Shown here: positions 13,492 through 14,420 of the stretch, piece by piece | Position numbering within the stretch: the stretch's first letter is position 1 | Layout of the letters: every line of letters begins with the position of its first letter | Assembly (NCBI GenBank): GCA_002502295.1 | Contig: DANX01000001.1 | Location: 1-14,420 of the forward strand | Reading direction: 5' to 3' | Source of the DNA: Euryarchaeota archaeon UBA561 | Lineage (GTDB): Archaea; Thermoplasmatota; Poseidoniia; Poseidoniales; Poseidoniaceae | DNA: 14,420 nucleotides | Made by a program: the position numbers and the translations under genes | Notes under the pieces: model-generated | Databases searched by the model: none | Told to the model about the DNA's origin: nothing | What the model saw: the letters and a program-made list of their open reading frames with translations, nothing else

Positions 13492-14015
13492 CCTTGTTTT
13501 TGGTTCACAAGTTCTCGAAGGTCATTCAACTGACTGGACTGTTGTTCGGGAGAAACTTCGGCCGATTCTGTTTCCTCAACACCGGGTGCAGCCTCCTCCT
13601 CGCTTCGGTTCCAGTGAACAATGCCGCTGAGGGCCAGCATGGCCCAGAGCAACAGCGGTGGAGCGAGCTCAAGATTGATTGAGAATTTGTAGAGGAAGGG
13701 GGGTGCGAGTTCCGCTTTGAAGTCAAAGCCGTTAGCAGGGTCAATGGCAATCATTGTCAGCAACCAAATGAACACGGCGCTGGCGGTCACGGCCACCATC
13801 CTTGCCTGAGCGCGTCCCGTGGTGAACAGAAAGATGGAGACAAGCACCACGGTGTTCAACAAACCGAAGGTGGCGTTGGTGAAGTAATCCGAACCCACCT
13901 CCGATTGGAGAAGCGGAACGAGCGCGCTGAAGATGGTGTGCGGGATGGCCACGATGACAATCCACCATTTGGGATTAAGCAGGTCCCTCAAATTCCGGTC
14001 AAAAATCCGCTTCAT
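13488..14015 (-). CDS. Four-helix integral membrane protein, unknown function
   Basis: This 175-residue protein has hydrophobic helices at about 17-37, 49-66, 72-91 and 114-133. The N-terminus is basic (MKRIFDRNLRD), and the acidic, Gln/Ser-rich C-terminal tail of about 40 residues is probably cytoplasmic. A Trp-Trp pair opens the first helix, and a short loop with DPANGFDF lies before the last. No catalytic motif or known family is recognised. The start is well supported: GAGGAGG lies ten bases upstream, and the ATG overlaps the preceding stop by four bases (ATGA). Its own stop overlaps the GTG of the cyclophilin gene in the same way. The three genes therefore look translationally coupled, and this protein may work with the cyclophilin or the TSP3-like protein at the membrane. 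Confidence 0.9.
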   Translation of the reverse strand: MKRIFDRNLRDLLNPKWWIVIVAIPHTIFSALVPLLQSEVGSDYFTNATFGLLNTVVLVSIFLFTTGRAQARMVAVTASAVFIWLLTMIAIDPANGFDFKAELAPPFLYKFSINLELAPPLLLWAMLALSGIVHWNRSEEEAAPGVEETESAEVSPEQQSSQLNDLRELVNQKQG

Positions 14016-14420
14016 GGCTGTTTAGCCTCCTCTTGAACGAGTGGTTCGGACTCATCGCTTTTCTCCCATATTTTTCTTGCACCGAGAGCGACGCTCACGC
14101 CGAAGGAGAAGACGAGGAGCAAGATGAGCGGCGTCATGCTGATGCTGTTTGAAGAATCATCGTCAGAACCGCCGCTTGAATCGGAGCCAGCCTGTCGGTT
14201 TCCTCCATCAAAGGGATAGGCGTCAAAAATGTCCAAGAGACCATCGTTGTCATCATCCACATCGAGGTTGTTGCCAATGCCATCACCGTCATTGTCCGCC
14301 CATTCCGTGAAATTACGCGGGTAGGCATCAAGCACGTTGGGCACGCCGTCACCATCGATGTCAAGATCTACAGCATCGGGTTCTCCATCGTTGTCAAGGT
14401 CGGCTGAGGATGAGGCATCA
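14012..14420 (-). CDS. C-terminal part of a thrombospondin-type-3-like, membrane-anchored surface protein (5' end outside window)
   Basis: The frame is open to the window edge, giving at least 135 residues of a larger protein. The visible part opens with Asp-rich repeats of the DxDxDGxxD type (DNDGEPD, DIDGDGVPN, DNDGDGIGN, DDDNDGLLD), interspersed with DAYP. These are hallmarks of TSP3-like calcium-binding repeats. A Ser/Gly/Asp-rich spacer follows, then one membrane helix (near residues 95-115 of the fragment), then a short charged cytoplasmic tail (ARKIWEKSDESEP onward). The valine codon at 14342-14344 is an internal GTG, not the start, since the repeat pattern continues upstream of it. 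It is the first of three overlapping genes and probably encodes an exoprotein anchored at its C-terminus. The N-terminal function cannot be seen. Confidence 0.88.
   Translation of the reverse strand, partial: DASSSADLDNDGEPDAVDLDIDGDGVPNVLDAYPRNFTEWADNDGDGIGNNLDVDDDNDGLLDIFDAYPFDGGNRQAGSDSSGGSDDDSSNSISMTPLILLLVFSFGVSVALGARKIWEKSDESEPLVQEEAKQP
14026..14032 (-). promoter_or_regulatory. Shine-Dalgarno for the four-helix membrane protein
   Basis: GAGGAGG on the minus strand lies ten bases before the ATG at 14015, inside the 3' end of the preceding gene. It confirms that start and shows that internal genes of this operon use Shine-Dalgarno sites, unlike the apparently leaderless first genes. Confidence 0.65.

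Noticed and set aside
14012..14344. Complete 110-aa gene starting at 14344
   Set aside because: The codon at 14344 is an internal GTG. The Asp-rich repeats continue in frame to the window edge, so the gene is partial.

Overview
The window looks like chromosomal DNA of an uncultured marine archaeon, most likely of the Marine Group II / Poseidoniales type. This is an inference. It rests on the mid-range GC, short intergenic gaps, TATA-like boxes placed so that mRNAs would have almost no leader, very large Asp/Asn/Gly/Thr-rich secreted proteins with a C-terminal membrane anchor, thrombospondin-type-3-like Asp repeats, and small membrane proteins carrying a DGxWxWNGxxW motif. No ribosomal RNA or other phylogenetic marker is present to prove it. 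I see no tRNA, rRNA, CRISPR array, insertion sequence or phage gene.

Layout. The left end (1-1257, + strand) holds the Arg/Gly-rich C-terminal tail of an unidentified gene, followed at once by a TPR-like protein with two membrane segments. Everything else is on the - strand, read from the right edge leftwards. First comes a likely operon at the right end: the C-terminal part of a Ca-binding (TSP3-like) surface protein, a four-helix membrane protein and a membrane-tethered cyclophilin, joined by 4-base start/stop overlaps. After a 76-94 bp gap come an AcnA-type aconitase (about 890 aa) and, 41 bp on, a 225-aa soluble protein of unknown function. After a 134 bp regulatory gap comes a 6.7 kb gene for a giant (about 2226 aa) type I surface protein. 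After another 135 bp gap comes a 217-aa four-helix membrane protein, which converges with the left-hand + strand genes. No stretch longer than 300 bases lacks a gene.

How the genes may work together. The aconitase is central metabolism (citrate to isocitrate). Most of the rest points to the cell surface. The giant protein begins with seven FG-GAP-like repeats, as expected for an integrin-alpha-like seven-bladed propeller. It continues with two MAM/jelly-roll-like modules, a flavodoxin/GATase-like alpha-beta domain without the usual catalytic Cys, a PKD-like domain, one transmembrane helix and a cytoplasmic tail with two copies of a UBA-like Q-G-Y motif. The cyclophilin domain is predicted to lie outside the membrane, so it could help fold exported proteins of this kind. 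The TSP3-like protein is another anchored exoprotein.

The most noteworthy items are the architecture of the giant protein and its repeated tail, the exposed cyclophilin with a nine-base homopolymer in its active-site loop, the leaderless-promoter geometry, and perfect hairpins that straddle two consecutive stop codons.
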